Below are positions 20,640 through 33,304 of a stretch of DNA of 64,000 nucleotides, piece by piece. Under the pieces are notes generated by a model, which was given only the letters and a program-made list of their open reading frames with translations, ran no database searches and had not been told where the DNA came from. Position 1 is the first letter of the stretch; each line of letters starts with the position of its first letter. A program made the translations under genes and the position numbers. Origin of the DNA: Boswellia sacra (lineage: Eukaryota; Streptophyta; Magnoliopsida; Sapindales; Burseraceae); the NCBI GenBank assembly GCA_013180625.2, contig SNVD02006977.1:186001-250000 (forward strand), written 5' to 3'.

Positions 20640-22260
20640 CAAATTATTTGCTTTCGGTGATCTGAGAATTTTAGTTCACAGTAGACTATTGATCAGAATC
20701 ATTTTTGGCAAATTTGTTCTAAGCAATATAAACCCTGTCTCATAGCTGAAAATGTTTGAATTTAGATTTTTTTGTATAGTCCTTGTTGCTGGGTTCTTTG
20801 TAACATAATAGAGTTTTTGGATCATTATAGTGAGCATTGCACTAATAGGTAAAATTTGTAATTGCGAGTTTCTAGATCTTTATATTTAGAATTCCCCTTA
20901 AATGTTTGATGTGTATTTGTTTAAAATAGTTGATGTTAGAGGTAGTTGTTATCTGTTTTAAGCCTGAAAAGTTTGAGCTGGTATTGTAAGTTTTTGCATG
21001 CTTATAGTTGAACACCTTGAGACTGGATTGTTGACTTAATAGGTAATTTTCTTCATGTTGCCACAAAGGCAGTGAAGCATTTACATTATAACTTATTTCA
21101 GTTTGACAATTCATATGGAAAAGCCTGTCCAAAAAAGTTGTCGTGCAATAGTTGGTTCAAAATTGTATTTATTTAAATAGTTCTTTTGGAGTGGGATAAA
21201 GTTATTAAAAATTTGCTTTGAACAGGAGGAATTAAAATCAGTTGAAGGGGTTGATCCAGCTTCCACAGACATCCACATGGAGAACACAGACATCCACTCA
21301 TTCAATTCCAAAAAAATAAAAATTCATATGCCTTGCCTTTTATCTGGGAGTGTTGCTGTTTTGCCTATGTCTTCAGGAGATAACTTCAAAGTTAGTTTCT
21401 TATTATTAATAGTTAGATGTTGGCATTGAAGATTGTGATTGTGCCTGCAAAAATTCAAAAAGGTTATTTTTGCTTCCATTTCTAGTAATGATCATCATAT
21501 TGATAGATTTGTTTTTGAAACTTGGACAAGTGAGTTTTAGAGCTCCCTTTCTGGTATTCTAACCAAATAAGGAAAAAATAATCTACGGAGTTACTAGTTC
21601 TAAAATTTAGCTGGACTGAACAGATATTATACTTGATTTTTTAATTTGTTTTCCAAAGTGATCTTGCTGTGCAGTCCCATTTTACTTTGCTTTTGGATGT
21701 TGTGTGAATAAAAAAATACATGGTTTTAGGAAGCTTGTTATGGGGGCCGTACCAGAGAAGTAAGTTATTTTCTCCTTTCTGATCGAACAGTTGGTCTCCT
21801 ATACTTTATTATTCACTAAGTAAGAGTTCTGTGTTGTATAGTTGTTATATGGTTTTGTCTATATCCTACTATGATTTGAAACTTGGTCTTTTCAAACTTT
21901 TTGGTTCGGTATGCTACATAGTAAGAAAGTGAAAATCTGAAACTTTAGTTAAATTTTCTGTTCCAAGCAAACATGATGAGAATGAGTAACTACAATCTCT
22001 ATTAAACTGTTTCTCATCACGTGGATATTGAACTTGGTGTTTTAGCTTTTTTGTATTGTGAAATCAAAGATTGGAAGTTTTCTGACAGTCACCTCGAAAC
22101 ATTTTTAGAATTGAATGAGTAGATGTTAGCTTCCAAATTATTATTGCATGTCAATGATGGCATTTTTTGTGACTTTTCCCTTTCTTTTCTCTCAGATTTT
22201 GATATTACATTGATTTACTTACCAAAACTTCTAGTATGTCAACTCCTGCATGACTTCTAG

Positions 22261-22900
22261 CATTTCGCATTTATGTTGGTGCTAATGAGGAAAGGTCAAC
22301 TTCAAAATGGTACAAGGAACCCAAAATTTTCTCTTCTTGTGTTTTTGTTATCGAGTCTTCATTTTTTACTTGAGTTAAGATATTTGTTAATAAATATAAG
22401 CTATAATGAAATATTAACATACAGTAGACATGTGAGGTGGTTTAGAGATAAAAATTTCTTTAATTCTTATGACATGGTTTTGTACGTGGATTTGACTTTT
22501 GTGTGCGCTGAAATTGATAAAGACTCTGAAACTTGAGGAATTTGGTGTGAGTTTTTCAGATGCTAAAAACATGTGTTATTTATGACATATATAGCTGATG
22601 CAAATAGGACTGTAGATGTGATACAATTCTTCTACTGCTAGGAATTAATGTTGTTGGAATTGGTAGTGGTTATACATCAATGGAGTGCGTTGCATCTCTT
22701 AGATCAATAAAATTAATGTGACCATGGTTTTCCCATAAGCACATTGCAGTAAGAATTCCTGCTGATAGCTTACAAGTTTACAAGGGATGCTTGAACATCT
22801 GATAGCAATCAACTTAAAATTAACATCAGAGAAGTTACTTGTTGGTAATTTTTATTGAATATCTTGTAGTGGCTCGTTTTACTCCCAAGATTGCAGTGCC
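22261..22900 (+). pseudogene. Captured monodehydroascorbate reductase (MDHAR) exons
   Basis: Three blocks. About 22265-22325 reads IYVGANEERSTSKWYKEP, the conserved segment after the substrate-side loop. About 22519-22755 reads TLKLEEFGVSFSDAKNMCYL, then IADANRTVDVI in another frame, then NVVGIGSGYTSMECVASL, the NAD(P)H-binding GxGxxG-type region with the second Gly of GGGY changed to Ser. About 22869-22900 reads ARFTPKIA after a TTGTAG acceptor. The intron borders are CTTCTAG before block 1, GCA|GTAAG after block 2 and TTGTAG before block 3. MDHAR recycles ascorbate. This copy has several frameshifts and stops and lacks the FAD-binding N-terminus, so it is non-functional. Confidence 0.82.
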
Positions 22901-23261
22901 TCTAGTCATAGAAGTTGGACAAGTTTTTGTTAGTGATTTTTTTGCTTTATAAGTTATGAAGTTTATTCTCCTTGTGTGGCTTTTGAACATTGAATACATC
23001 CATTATACTTGCTGCAAACTTTAAATAGGTGATTGGTCCTTTTGAATGTTTCTTTGATGAAATTTTTAACTTCAAAGTGGTATTTACCTCTAATATTTTT
23101 AACATTATGATGGTAATTGCTTATTCTTTTTCGTTAATGAAGAGTTTTAAGTTTTGTGGCATGTAATAGAAGTATAATATATATGGCTTTACTATTGTGA
23201 GTTTTAGCTTTATAGATTTGTCTAAAGGATGATAAAGAGTCAAATTTATCATAATTTTAAG

Positions 23262-23508
23262 TTGTTAGAATGGTTTGGTGAGTCAGTTTACATAACCAAG
23301 ATCAGACCCATTTGAGGAGAAGAATGGAGTGAAGTTGCCAAGGTACAAGGGGGACAACATTAATGGCGATGCTTTTGATGAGAAATCAAGAATTCCAGAC
23401 CCTAATAGGACGATTTGAGCTTACTTCCAAGGTGCAACTGCTCTTGACCTTCTTAGAACTTTTGTATTAGGAGGTTATGCAGCAATGTAGAGGGTTACTC
23501 TCAAATTA
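23262..23508 (+). pseudogene. Captured class II DAHP synthase fragment
   Basis: From about 23284 the frame reads [39 protein letters not shown], stop, AYFQGATALDLLRTF, GGYAAM, stop, RVT. This matches the segment of plant 3-deoxy-D-arabino-heptulosonate-7-phosphate synthase that follows the VGRMAGQFAKPRS motif. The enzyme starts the shikimate pathway in plastids. Three in-frame stops (TAA at 23293 and two later) plus a frameshift at the VRM.G.QF junction make it a clear pseudogene. The match stops near 23508. Confidence 0.9.
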
Positions 23509-25371
23509 TTGGGGTTCTTTTTAATGATTCTAGCAAAATTGACCTTGTGAAATTATTATTTTTGTGATTTTTATATTTGTATAATTTTTATTAGACTATG
23601 TTGTGCACTTTATATTAATTAATTTAATTTTAATTTTCATAAATGTCTCTTTTAACGATATTGTTGATTATATTCATTGGTGTTGCATAGATTGAGTTAT
23701 TATTAGACTTGGAAGTTTTGTTGGATTTTGCTGAGAATAAGAGGAGTTTTGTTGGGTATTTTGCTAAGAATAAGGGAGGAGTTCTAATGACTTAGCGAGT
23801 CAAATCCAAAATATTTGCTCTTGATTGCTGGAACTTGTCATGTAAACTTCAAATTTGATTTTATTGGCTTGTTTTTGGATTTGAATTAGAATCATAGTTT
23901 GTTGTTGATAGTTACTCGTATGGTTTAGCTTATGTATTGGTAATGATATTTTATGGAACTTGTTTTATATATTGTTATGTGGATGTTAATAGTACAAAGT
24001 GTTTTTGGACTTAATTGGATGTGCACTTTAAGTTTTAGTTCCTATTGAATTTGTAAATGAATTTCAAATTGAAGAATGCGTAAATAAAATAAAACAATCA
24101 TAATTTTACAAAACTAAATTTAAATATTGTGACAAAAAATATCAATCATAAATTCTGTTATAAACAATATAATTTACTGTAAAAAATTAACCTAATACTA
24201 ATTTTCAAACTAAAATTAATTGATATCCACACAAAAAAGTTAATTTTCCTGCTAAAAAATTCAAATGTAAAAGTCAATTTTTTTTGCTAAAAAAATCAAC
24301 AAAATTGACTGAAAAATTAATTTCCTAGTGTGACAGATGTATGACTTGTAAAAACTATTATAAAAGTTATAACAGTGATATAGATTACTGATAAATTCTC
24401 TATCATCCGCTCCCGTTTATGATTGTTTATTTTTGTCATCTATTGCAATTTTTCTTGTAGTGAAATATATTTTTTTAATAGAATAACTACTTATTTCTTT
24501 CTTTTGAAAAACTTGTTTCTTAAATAAAATTTTCTTTCAAAGTATTTAAACATTTAATCATTTTGAAAAGAAATTTGTACACTTTTTCTTTCTAGGAAAA
24601 CATATAAACAACTATTTCTTCTCAAACTTTCTTTTTTAAACTTTGTTCTTGCAAAACAATTAAGTAATTTCTTAACTTATTGAAAAGAAAATACTTTATG
24701 GAAATCTTTATCTTCTTTATCAAGATCACATAATATTTTTAAATTATATAAGTAGTTCACATACTTACGTTTACTCAAAACACTTACCTAATCCTGTATC
24801 TCAGCACAATACGTATCATTGTATATCAATCGTTTTTATAAAATAAATATATAAATTAATGCTAAAAAACAATAAAAAAAATTTCAAATCACATTCTTCT
24901 CATTATGAAACTACATTTTTTTTCTAGCTTATTAAAAAGTTTACTAAATATCTAGCTATCATATACTCAAACACTTATTAACTATAAATCTATTTTCTAA
25001 ATCATTCATAACTGTTATGACTTCCTCATATATGGTAAAATCATGTGTATTAAAAAATCTGCCATACCTATTAAAGATATCATCAGATTTTCTTCATAGA
25101 ACTTTAAAACAAATAAGCTTTTTATTAATAATCTTCAAATGCTTCTACTTGTTTCTACACTTTTAAAAAAACAATAAAAAGAATGCATTTGTTCAATTCC
25201 ATAAAACAAAGCTTACGATATTTATGCTAAACCATCGACATAATTTCCAAAAAAATCTTCTTTCAAATAACTTTTGTAAATAATATTTTTTTTTCTCAAG
25301 CTAATTCATATAAATGTATTTAAAACACTTTTGGTTATACTAAACAAGTACTCATGTAGCTGTCTAATCAT

Positions 25372-25510
25372 ACGTGGTGAGACTTAACATTGCGAAGATA
25401 GAGCTATCTGAATCTCCTCATACCTGATGAGATCTAACATCATACAGGCAAAGCTATCTGTATCTTCTTATATCTGGTGAGATCTAATATCATACAGACA
25501 AAGCTATCAA
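25372..25510. repeat. Short tandem repeat, about 52-bp unit, ~2.5 copies
   Basis: GGTGAGA(C/T)(C/T)TAA(C/T)AT followed by AAAGCTATCTG recurs at about 25376, 25428 and 25477. It lies inside the LTR-type insertion; long plant LTRs often hold such repeats. Confidence 0.7.
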
Positions 25511-28399
25511 CTCATATGCATGCACTAAGCTAGTCCAAGAAGGCTAAAACGCCTAGATTACATGGCCCAAAGCTTCTACGTGTGTCTGAATAAGCCCCGA
25601 AGGCCTCTATCTGTATAACTGTCTGAATATCTGTATCACTATCTGAGTATACTGGGTACTGGTTTAGTATAAAGCTGATGAATTTTCTTCTTATCTTTAC
25701 TAAAATTGTTTTTTTTTTCAAACACACGTCATAAACTGAACTTTACCTTTCATATCATAAGTTGAACTTTACTTTTCATATAACTTTATCAAACTCTGAA
25801 GAATTTGTGCAAACTAACTTTGAAAATAATGATGTCATTAAAAACCCATGATGAACATATAAAAAAATGCATTTTGTAATATTTCGAGAAGCTTTTGAAT
25901 AAAATGCTAGAATTTTTATAAATATCGTGATTAACACCATTTCTCTAATATAGTGAAAACATTTCTCTTGAATTCAACTAGAAACATTTAAACATAAAAT
26001 CTAAATTTTTCCTTTCTAAATGCTATATGAACAAATAAACACTTCTTAGTGTTATTTAGAATATAAATATGCTACTCTCCTTAGACTTTCTAATATGCAT
26101 AAAAATAACACTCAAAACTTATTTATAACTCATAAAAGAAAATAATATTCTTTTTCAACTCATAATAAACCATAGCTTTTCTTTTTATCCCAAAATATCA
26201 TACTTTTCATATAACGTTATTCTATAACTTCTTTTCACATAATTATGCTTCAAAGCTTATCTAACTTCCGAAAATCCCAATTCAAAATTTCAAAGACTTT
26301 CAAAATCCTAAAATTCATGATTTAAATGAAAATTATTTGAATAACTAAAATATTCAGAATTTTGCATTAAGGTCCCTACAAATTCTAGAAAAGTTTTCAT
26401 AAATTAATTTTTACCCTCTACTGCTAAATAATTTAAAAATTTGACAATTTCACTTGTAGAAATGGCATTTAAAATTCCTAAGGCTTTTCTCCAAAAATTT
26501 TGCCATTATTTTAAGCATAAAACCAGCCATCATTCTTATATTTCTTAAAATAAAACATACTTTTTCCACTAATATAATTACTTCATACATTCTATAATTT
26601 TATCCTTGAACCAATCCATTCTTAAAATAAAGCATTCTATGATGATTGTTAGTAATTTTTCACTTGAACCAACCCATTGTGGGTCACTTGAACTCAATCA
26701 TCATTATCTTCAAAACTAACTTTATATGAAATCCTTAACAATATAATTACTTCCACTAATATACTAACATTCATACATTCTATAATTTTATTCACTTTTC
26801 TCTTCTATCCAAGCTAAACAAAGCAAAGATTATTTTAGACTCAAATATTAACTTAATAATTTGAATGCTTTACAGAAACTTTACTTTTGCAAAATATTCA
26901 ATTTATAGGACTAAATTTATGAAAAAATAGTAATTCAATCTAATACAAATATTGAAAATCTCTATATCCATAAACATATAACACAACCCATAAATTCTTC
27001 TTATCTAAAACTAAGTACTTTACACACCCATATGTTTCAAAATATCATAATCAATCATCCTTTATTCTTATCAATAATTAATATATCAATAAAGACTTTT
27101 AGTAACTCAATTAATTAATTTAACTAATAATTTATATCATGTGAAAGACTAATGATTTAAAATCACTAAAATATGATAAATATTGAAATATAATCCACTC
27201 ATTGAAATTAAGCCCATCTTTAACTAAGAAACGTCCTAAAAATAATTTGATGGCTAGAAATGTCATACGAAATCATTGTTGGGGAAATGAATAGTGATCG
27301 AAACTCATTTCTCTTCAATTTGAAAGTTTCACTTGTCAATGTGCAACAAAAAGGTATGGTTAGAAAGAACATAGAATAGGCTTTAAATTGATGCATAAAT
27401 TGACCAGTAACTCACTGGATTTCGACCAGAAAATGAATAGGAATCCGTCGGCTTCCAAGCTTCAATCTACAAAAACCGTGAAAAATCTAGTGATGAGATG
27501 GATATGGATGAAAAGAGGACGAAACAAGCTTTGAAACAACATATTATTCGACTCGAAACTCGTTGAAAATCGGTTGGAATTGGTGGTCAAAGACCAGCTA
27601 TCGATGGCCAAACAGTAGAGGGGCAACTAGAATTTTCCAGAAATTCGCGCGGGGGTGCGGGAGGGTTGTTGTTGGGGTTGTGCTGGTTACATATTCTTGG
27701 GCATGCAACAAATTTCATTATTACCCCTACATAATAATTTCTCTCTATCTCACTCATTTTAAATCTGATTCACACACCATTTATGCCGAAACAATCGTTA
27801 TTCCAAGTACTATCAAATAAAATAATAAAATAATGATATGGTTGAGAATAAAATAACGAAAATTATAAATTTAGTTTGTATCCAGAAAACCTGACTATTT
27901 GTCCAAAATATTCGGATTGCTCGTGAAGAATGGAAACAACAGGGTTTAGGGTGTTACAGAATATATATAAAATTGAGTTTTTCTAATAATTTGAGATTTT
28001 CTATATTAATAAAAGAAGAATATGATAAGTAATGGACCACTTTATAATAATAATTTTAAAAAACTTTATAGGAAAGAATGTGTATATAATTAAGTTGCTT
28101 TACAGAATTGAGAATTTTTGTTATCAATAAAAGAAAATTATGACAATTGGCGGAGCACTTTATAATTAAAAATGATAAGATAACAAATGAAATGTAAATC
28201 TAAAGTGGAAGATGACGAATCATTGGAAATAAATGGTAACATGCAAGATGTGATGGACGACTTTATGTCTAATTAGTTTATTTAATTTAACTAAGTCATT
28301 AAATTATCACCAAAATATTTAACATATGAATCTTAGTTCTTCTTTATTTTTTGATATATGCTCTCTTTATCCGTCCAATGTTTTACAAGTTTAATAGAA

Positions 28400-29035
28400 T
28401 ATGCATGATATAATAGTACACCTAGTTGTTTGCATTAATTCATTAATATAATTAAGGCATTAAAGGAGAAGATGGAGCAAATGAGTGCTTTGATATTCAA
28501 AATGAATCAAGAAAGTTATTCTACAATTAACTACAAATGAAAAATGAGATGTATAGTTTTATTTAACAAATTAAGTGTTAAAATTGTACATAATCAAAGT
28601 GTTGACAACATGATGAGTTCTTATGCGTTTGTAACCCTCGAGTAACGAGTTTTTATAAGTTGTGTTCTATTTATATCGAATATTTAAATGAAAATGTATA
28701 ATACTTTATTAAATTGAGCTAATTTTATGAATTGTAGTCATTTCAAGAAAGTGGTCCACATCCACAAATTATGCCAAGTGAATACAAGATGTCATTTATT
28801 GCATTGGTATTCAAATGATCTATATGAAATTGTGGTTAAAGGGAAGATTGCAACTGTAGATCCCAAAGCTAAAGTACATCACAAGCCTTTAGGAAGGGAG
28901 CATTGGAAAGCTTGGTTAATTCATGCAGTTAAAGTTAATGTTGAGTTGTATAGATCAACCAGTGAAGTTGAATATCTTGATCAAGCAGTAAGAAGTGCTA
29001 TTGCTTGGCCTAAGAATAGCATCAAATTGACATAA
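28400..29035 (+). pseudogene. Decayed CACTA (En/Spm) element protein
   Basis: 28463-28520 has a short heptad-like stretch (EKMEQMSALIFKMNQE), as in the coiled-coil part of plant En/Spm-type proteins. The open frame 28727-29035 reads HWYSNDLYEIVVKGKIATVD, then HHKPLGREHWKAWLIHAVKV, then LDQAVRSAIAWP. The order 'xIVAxGxIATxDPxxxVHxxxLG … AVxxxIAWP' is the C-terminal conserved block found in many plant CACTA-associated proteins (the DUF8039-type region). This supports the element family and its plus orientation. No DDE catalytic domain is visible, so the outer element is not autonomous. Most of the coding part is lost. Confidence 0.7.
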
Positions 29036-30121
29036 ATAAGGTAATAATTTATAATTTATTTTGATTAACTGAATAATTTTTTTATAAACATGTAATTAGA
29101 AATTTATTTTACTTTGTGAATATATTAAGTCTACTAGTTGTTTGTTGTTATATTTTACTTTGTTCTAGGTGGAGGTTGCTTTTTCATGTGTTCTAGCTAT
29201 TAAGGTAGTACACACATTATACTTTCATAATGTCTAATAACTTTTATTTGGATGTTGTTTTGATTTGTCTTGGCTTGGTAAGGATTGGAGGTCCCGTATA
29301 GTTGTTTTACAAAAATTATTTGGTCTTATAAGTGTTTCTAATATGCTATGTAAATTTGGGAAAGACCAATTAATAGATGAACACTGTTAACAAAAATTTT
29401 AGATTGTTATGATAACTACTTTTAATTGTAAATTAACTTGGCATAAGATTGTGTTTTATACATCTAACTTGTTGATATTTCTTCTATACGACTTGTCGTA
29501 TTTATCAAATTGCTTCAAGAAAATGAAAGAATTAAAGAGTTGCAAAGACATATTTCATTTCTAATGGTTGTTTCATTTTTGGTACTTCTAAACTTAATCA
29601 TGTTGCACTTGTTATTTCCTTATTCTATGCCATTTAGGCTACTATTATATGGAAACAAATACTTGAACTTCTAGTATTGTAATGATATTTATTTTAATTT
29701 AAATGTGCACTTTGATATTATATTTAATTGTGAACTTTAGTGTAATCATTTGTATTGTAATATATATAATTATAAATATTACAAGCATTAAAAATTACCC
29801 AAAAAATTGCATTATATGGCAACGTGCAAAAATAGATTTCGCAATGTGCAATGCTCGTTGCAAAAGGTAGCCATATCTCAGTGTTTCAGCAATGTTTATT
29901 GTACGTTGCCATTTGATACTAGCGATGTACATCATGTGTTGCTAAAAGTTCAAAAATGCATGATATTTAATAATGTGCAATGTGCGTCATTGTGAAATCA
30001 TTTACTACAACAAGCAAAAAGGCCTTCCACAACACGCAGAATAGAAACACGTGCTTTCACATTGCGAAAAAGCTTTCGCAATGTGCAATGCATGTTGCCT
30101 TAGGCTCTTTTTCTACTAGTG

Positions 30122-30272
30122 ATATCCTTGCTTCAAATATGTTTTTATCCATGAAAAAAATCAAATGAACATAAAAGTAATCCTTTTTTCTTGTTTTGGG
30201 TTTTTTTGGTATTAAATTTATTATAATGATTGCAAGATAACACGATTAATTAAGAAGAATCACCAATTACTT
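30122..30272. other. Spacer between the two CACTA elements
   Basis: About 150 bp of unrelated AT-rich DNA between the right ends of the two inverted copies. Confidence 0.5.
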
Positions 30273-33200
30273 CATTAGTAGAAAAAAGGCTTACAATAAT
30301 GTGCATTACGCGTCGTGAAAGGGTTTTTGCAACATGCAGGCGCATGTTGCTGTTCTTCATTGCAAAAGGTGTTCGACTTTCCATAACATGCGTCATGCAT
30401 TGTCGAAGGCCTTTTTTCTTATTGTAGTAAACGATTTTGCAACATGCTAAGTGTCATGCATTTCTGAAGTTACGTTGCTAGTTGTTAAATAGCAATTCCC
30501 TTGAGGGTGGGGGGAGGTGGTGTGTGCATTTTTATGATGCAGAATTTTTTTGGGTAATTTGTAATGCTTGTAATATTTATAATTATATACATTACAATAC
30601 AAATGATTACACTAAATTTCACAATTAAATATAATATCAAAGTGCACATTTAAATTAAAATAAATATCATTACAATACTAAAAGTTCAAGTATTTGTTTC
30701 TATATAATGGTAGCCTAAATGGCTTAAAATAAGGAAATAACAAATGCTACATGATTAAGTTCTGGAAATACCACAAATAGAACAACCATTAGAAATGAGA
30801 TATGTCTTCTGCAACTCTTTAATACTTTCATCTTCTTGAAGCAATTTGATAAACACCAACAAGTCCTATAAAGTGCTCCACCACTTGTCATATTTTTCTT
30901 TTATTGATATAAAAAGTTCTTAACTTTGTAAAACAAATTAATGATGTATCCATTGTTTCCTATAAATCTTTTTTTTTTTATTATAAAGTGGTCCACTACT
31001 TATCATATTTTTCTTGTATTACTAAAAAAAATCTCAATTTTATAGAGCAACTCAATTTTCTATGCATTCTCTCTTATAATTATTGTAACTCAAATAATTA
31101 AAGATTACAACTTCACAAAACTTACAATTTCTAACTTTCAAAATCACACAACTTTAGGAATTCTCCACACAAGCTATTCCACTCTTTCACAACTCCACAA
31201 ACATTAAATAATATAAAAACACAAAATCATAACTTCATAAAGTATTAAAAAGTTATCACTAATTAATCACAAAGTTTCGATAGCATTATATTAGAAAGCA
31301 ATTCGTATGTGTAAGCAATTCATATTATAGTAATTCATAGATCAAGATTCCTATATAGGCACATTGAAAAAGCATATAACATGAGAATTTAAGAAATAAA
31401 TACAGTATAGATAAATGAATTGCGCAAACAGAACTGGTCATGAACCTTTGCTCTACAATTAATGTCAAAGTGGAAAATAATAAATATGGTGATTCATTGT
31501 CAAGCAACTTTTGAAAAAGGAAAGATAATTCTAATTTTACATTAAACAATGATTATCGATCTCTTTTTTCTTTCTTTGAGGTTTAAATAAGACTTTGATT
31601 CCTTAATAGTTTTTTGAATGTGACATGAAATAGAGCATTGTCTGTCCTAAAATAGAGTAGTGTTTGTCCTCTGATTTTTTAATAAATATTCTACTGATCA
31701 AAATGATATAAGATTTTACACATGGCCTTCTAGACCTATGCATCTAACTTCATTTAAAATTTCATAGCATTCTAATTCATTAGGTACCTTAAATACAATT
31801 CAAATTTTCCAATACAACAATTTTGTCACACAATTTCCATAATTGACCTCTCTCTATTAAAAATATATAACAATTCATGGTTAATTTCTCAAACCATAAA
31901 TTTTTCACATTTAACCTAGAAATAAAGATAAACAAATCTATCAAATTTCATAATTTTACCTTTAGTTACCTTAAATAATTTTCACAATACTGACCTCTTG
32001 TAGGAAGTCGAAAATTCTAGCATTGTACAACCATCTTAAAAAATTCATAATAATTCAATTACTTAACATTTTTCCATGAAACCAATTTTAGACAAACCAT
32101 TAAGATGTATATTTCAACATGTATAAATTTTGGGAATCAAAACAAAAGCAAATCAACCATAGAAATTTCAAATTCCTATATTGTCGACAACAAACCCTAG
32201 GTTTTCATTAACACCATCTTAAACACTAACCTTTCCACAAATAAACTCAACAAACATCACGAGAAAGATGTAATACCTTAAACAGGAATTCCAATTTTTG
32301 AGAACATTTGATTAATTTTCCTTCTCTCTCCGGGTTCCTAAGCTTGCCAACTTTCCTTCTATTTCAATTTTCATTAATGAAATATGTAATAGGTACTCTA
32401 TTTAGTTTAGAAAGTATGAATTCTACCTAATTTCCCCTCTTCAAACAGCCACCATTTTTCCCTCTTCACCAATTTTCCTCTCCCTCTCCCAACTCTCGTC
32501 GCTTCTTTTTCCTTTCTCTTGTTGTCTCTTTTTCTTTTTTCTTTTTTTTTTCTAATGATTTATATTAAAAGGTACTAATAGGTTGGGTATTAAACAAAAG
32601 AAAAATGAGTGTGGTGGATTTGAAGTTAAGAGTTGTTGGACGCTGGTGTAGTTAAAAGAGAAAGGAGTTGTTGGATGCTGGTGGCTAGACTTGATGATAA
32701 GGAAATCTTGGCCTTTTTTGTTTTTTGGGCCACTTTGCAACCAAAACGACAAAGAATCAAAATGACACAGTTTTGGATGTACAATTTTTTTTTCCAAATT
32801 CTTATTTTCTTTTAAATTTTAAATTTTAATGGATCACTATTTAATCATGAAATTATATTATTTAGTAGTAACTTTTTTTTTCATATTCCTAATTCATAAG
32901 GTTTTTGTTAAATAAATTTTAATTCATTTCCTTAACTTTCAATTTTTACATTATTTTCATTTATTTCTTTAAATTTTTTTAAGAAAATTATATTTTTATT
33001 GAATTAAAATTAAAATTTATTTCTTATTTCATAAATTAAATTAATTGCATGTTATTTATTTTAAAATTTTTTATATTTTTATATTTTATGAAATTAATAT
33101 AAAAATTAAATAATAATTTAATTTATTCGTTAGTTAAGGTTTTTACAATGTGCATGTTTTGCACGTAGCGAAACTAAGTTCTAGTAACATAACTTGTTTC

Positions 33201-33304
33201 CGTATTGTGCATTTGCTACATGTTGCCAAAAGGTAGATTTCATCAAGATGCACGTAGTATACATTGCGAATTGTTTGATGCTGAAACCATATTTTTGTCT
33301 AACG
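30273..33304 (-). mobile_element. Inverted sister CACTA element, 3.0 kb
   Basis: Starts CATTAGTAGAAAAAAGGC (T for C in the canonical CACTAG terminus) and ends ATTTTTGTCTAACG. The reverse complement aligns along the outer element at 12103-30121 but lacks the 13770-18011 and 18875-27958 insertions, the 12697-12996 insertion and the 28170-29460 coding segment. Subterminal GTGCAATGCACG-type repeats lie at 30295-30480 and 33140-33290. Flanking triplets (CTT / TAT) do not match. It is a deletion derivative and carries no gene; the short ORFs at 31325-31549 and 32552-32815 are not supported. Confidence 0.82.

Larger units (their letters stand above)
19271..24462 (+). mobile_element. Gene-carrying CACTA element 2 (Pack-CACTA), 5.2 kb
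   Basis: Starts CACTACAAGAAAAAAAGTCG and ends CAATTTTTCTTGTAGTG, with perfect 14-bp inverted termini, flanked by AAA on both sides (19268-19270 and 24463-24465). It is inserted inside the LTR-type element. Cargo on the plus strand includes monodehydroascorbate reductase exons (22261-22900) and a DAHP synthase segment (23262-23508). The 19560-20200 part looks like a captured gene 5' region (pyrimidine-rich leader, short ORFs) but is not recognised. No transposase. Confidence 0.9.
18875..27958 (-). mobile_element. Long LTR-type insertion (probable solo LTR) hosting another CACTA
   Basis: Plus-strand start TGACATAACACGCCCC and end AGGGTTTAGGGTGTTACA give TG...CA ends. On the minus strand the element would begin TGTAACACCCTAAACCCTG, a common start of large plant Ty3/gypsy LTRs. 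It is flanked by GAATG (18870-18874) and GAATA (27959-27963), a 5-bp duplication with one mismatch. The sister CACTA at about 31.07 kb has the uninterrupted target. Removing the nested CACTA leaves about 3.9 kb of AT-rich non-coding DNA. I see no primer-binding site, pol motif or second LTR, so a long solo LTR is the simplest reading. A non-autonomous LTR element is the alternative. Confidence 0.7.
12103..30121 (+). mobile_element. Outer CACTA (En/Spm) element with nested insertions
   Basis: Left end CACTAGACCAAAAAGTGG and right end CTCTTTTTCTACTAGTG are CACTA-type inverted termini. Subterminal GTGCAATGCACGTTGC palindromes lie at 12120-12215 and 29815-30110. Without the nested insertions (13770-18011 and 18875-27958) the element is about 4.7 kb. 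Its identity is confirmed by an inverted sister copy at 30273-33304, which is colinear over 12103-13769, 18012-18874, 27959-28160 and 29461-30121. A decayed CACTA protein fragment lies at 28727-29035. The 3-bp flanks (AAG left, ATA right) do not match, so the target duplication has eroded or one end has moved. Confidence 0.8.

Noticed and set aside
28727..29035. A separate host gene at 28727-29035.
   Set aside because: The motif order fits the C-terminal block of CACTA-associated proteins and it lies inside a CACTA element in the correct orientation.
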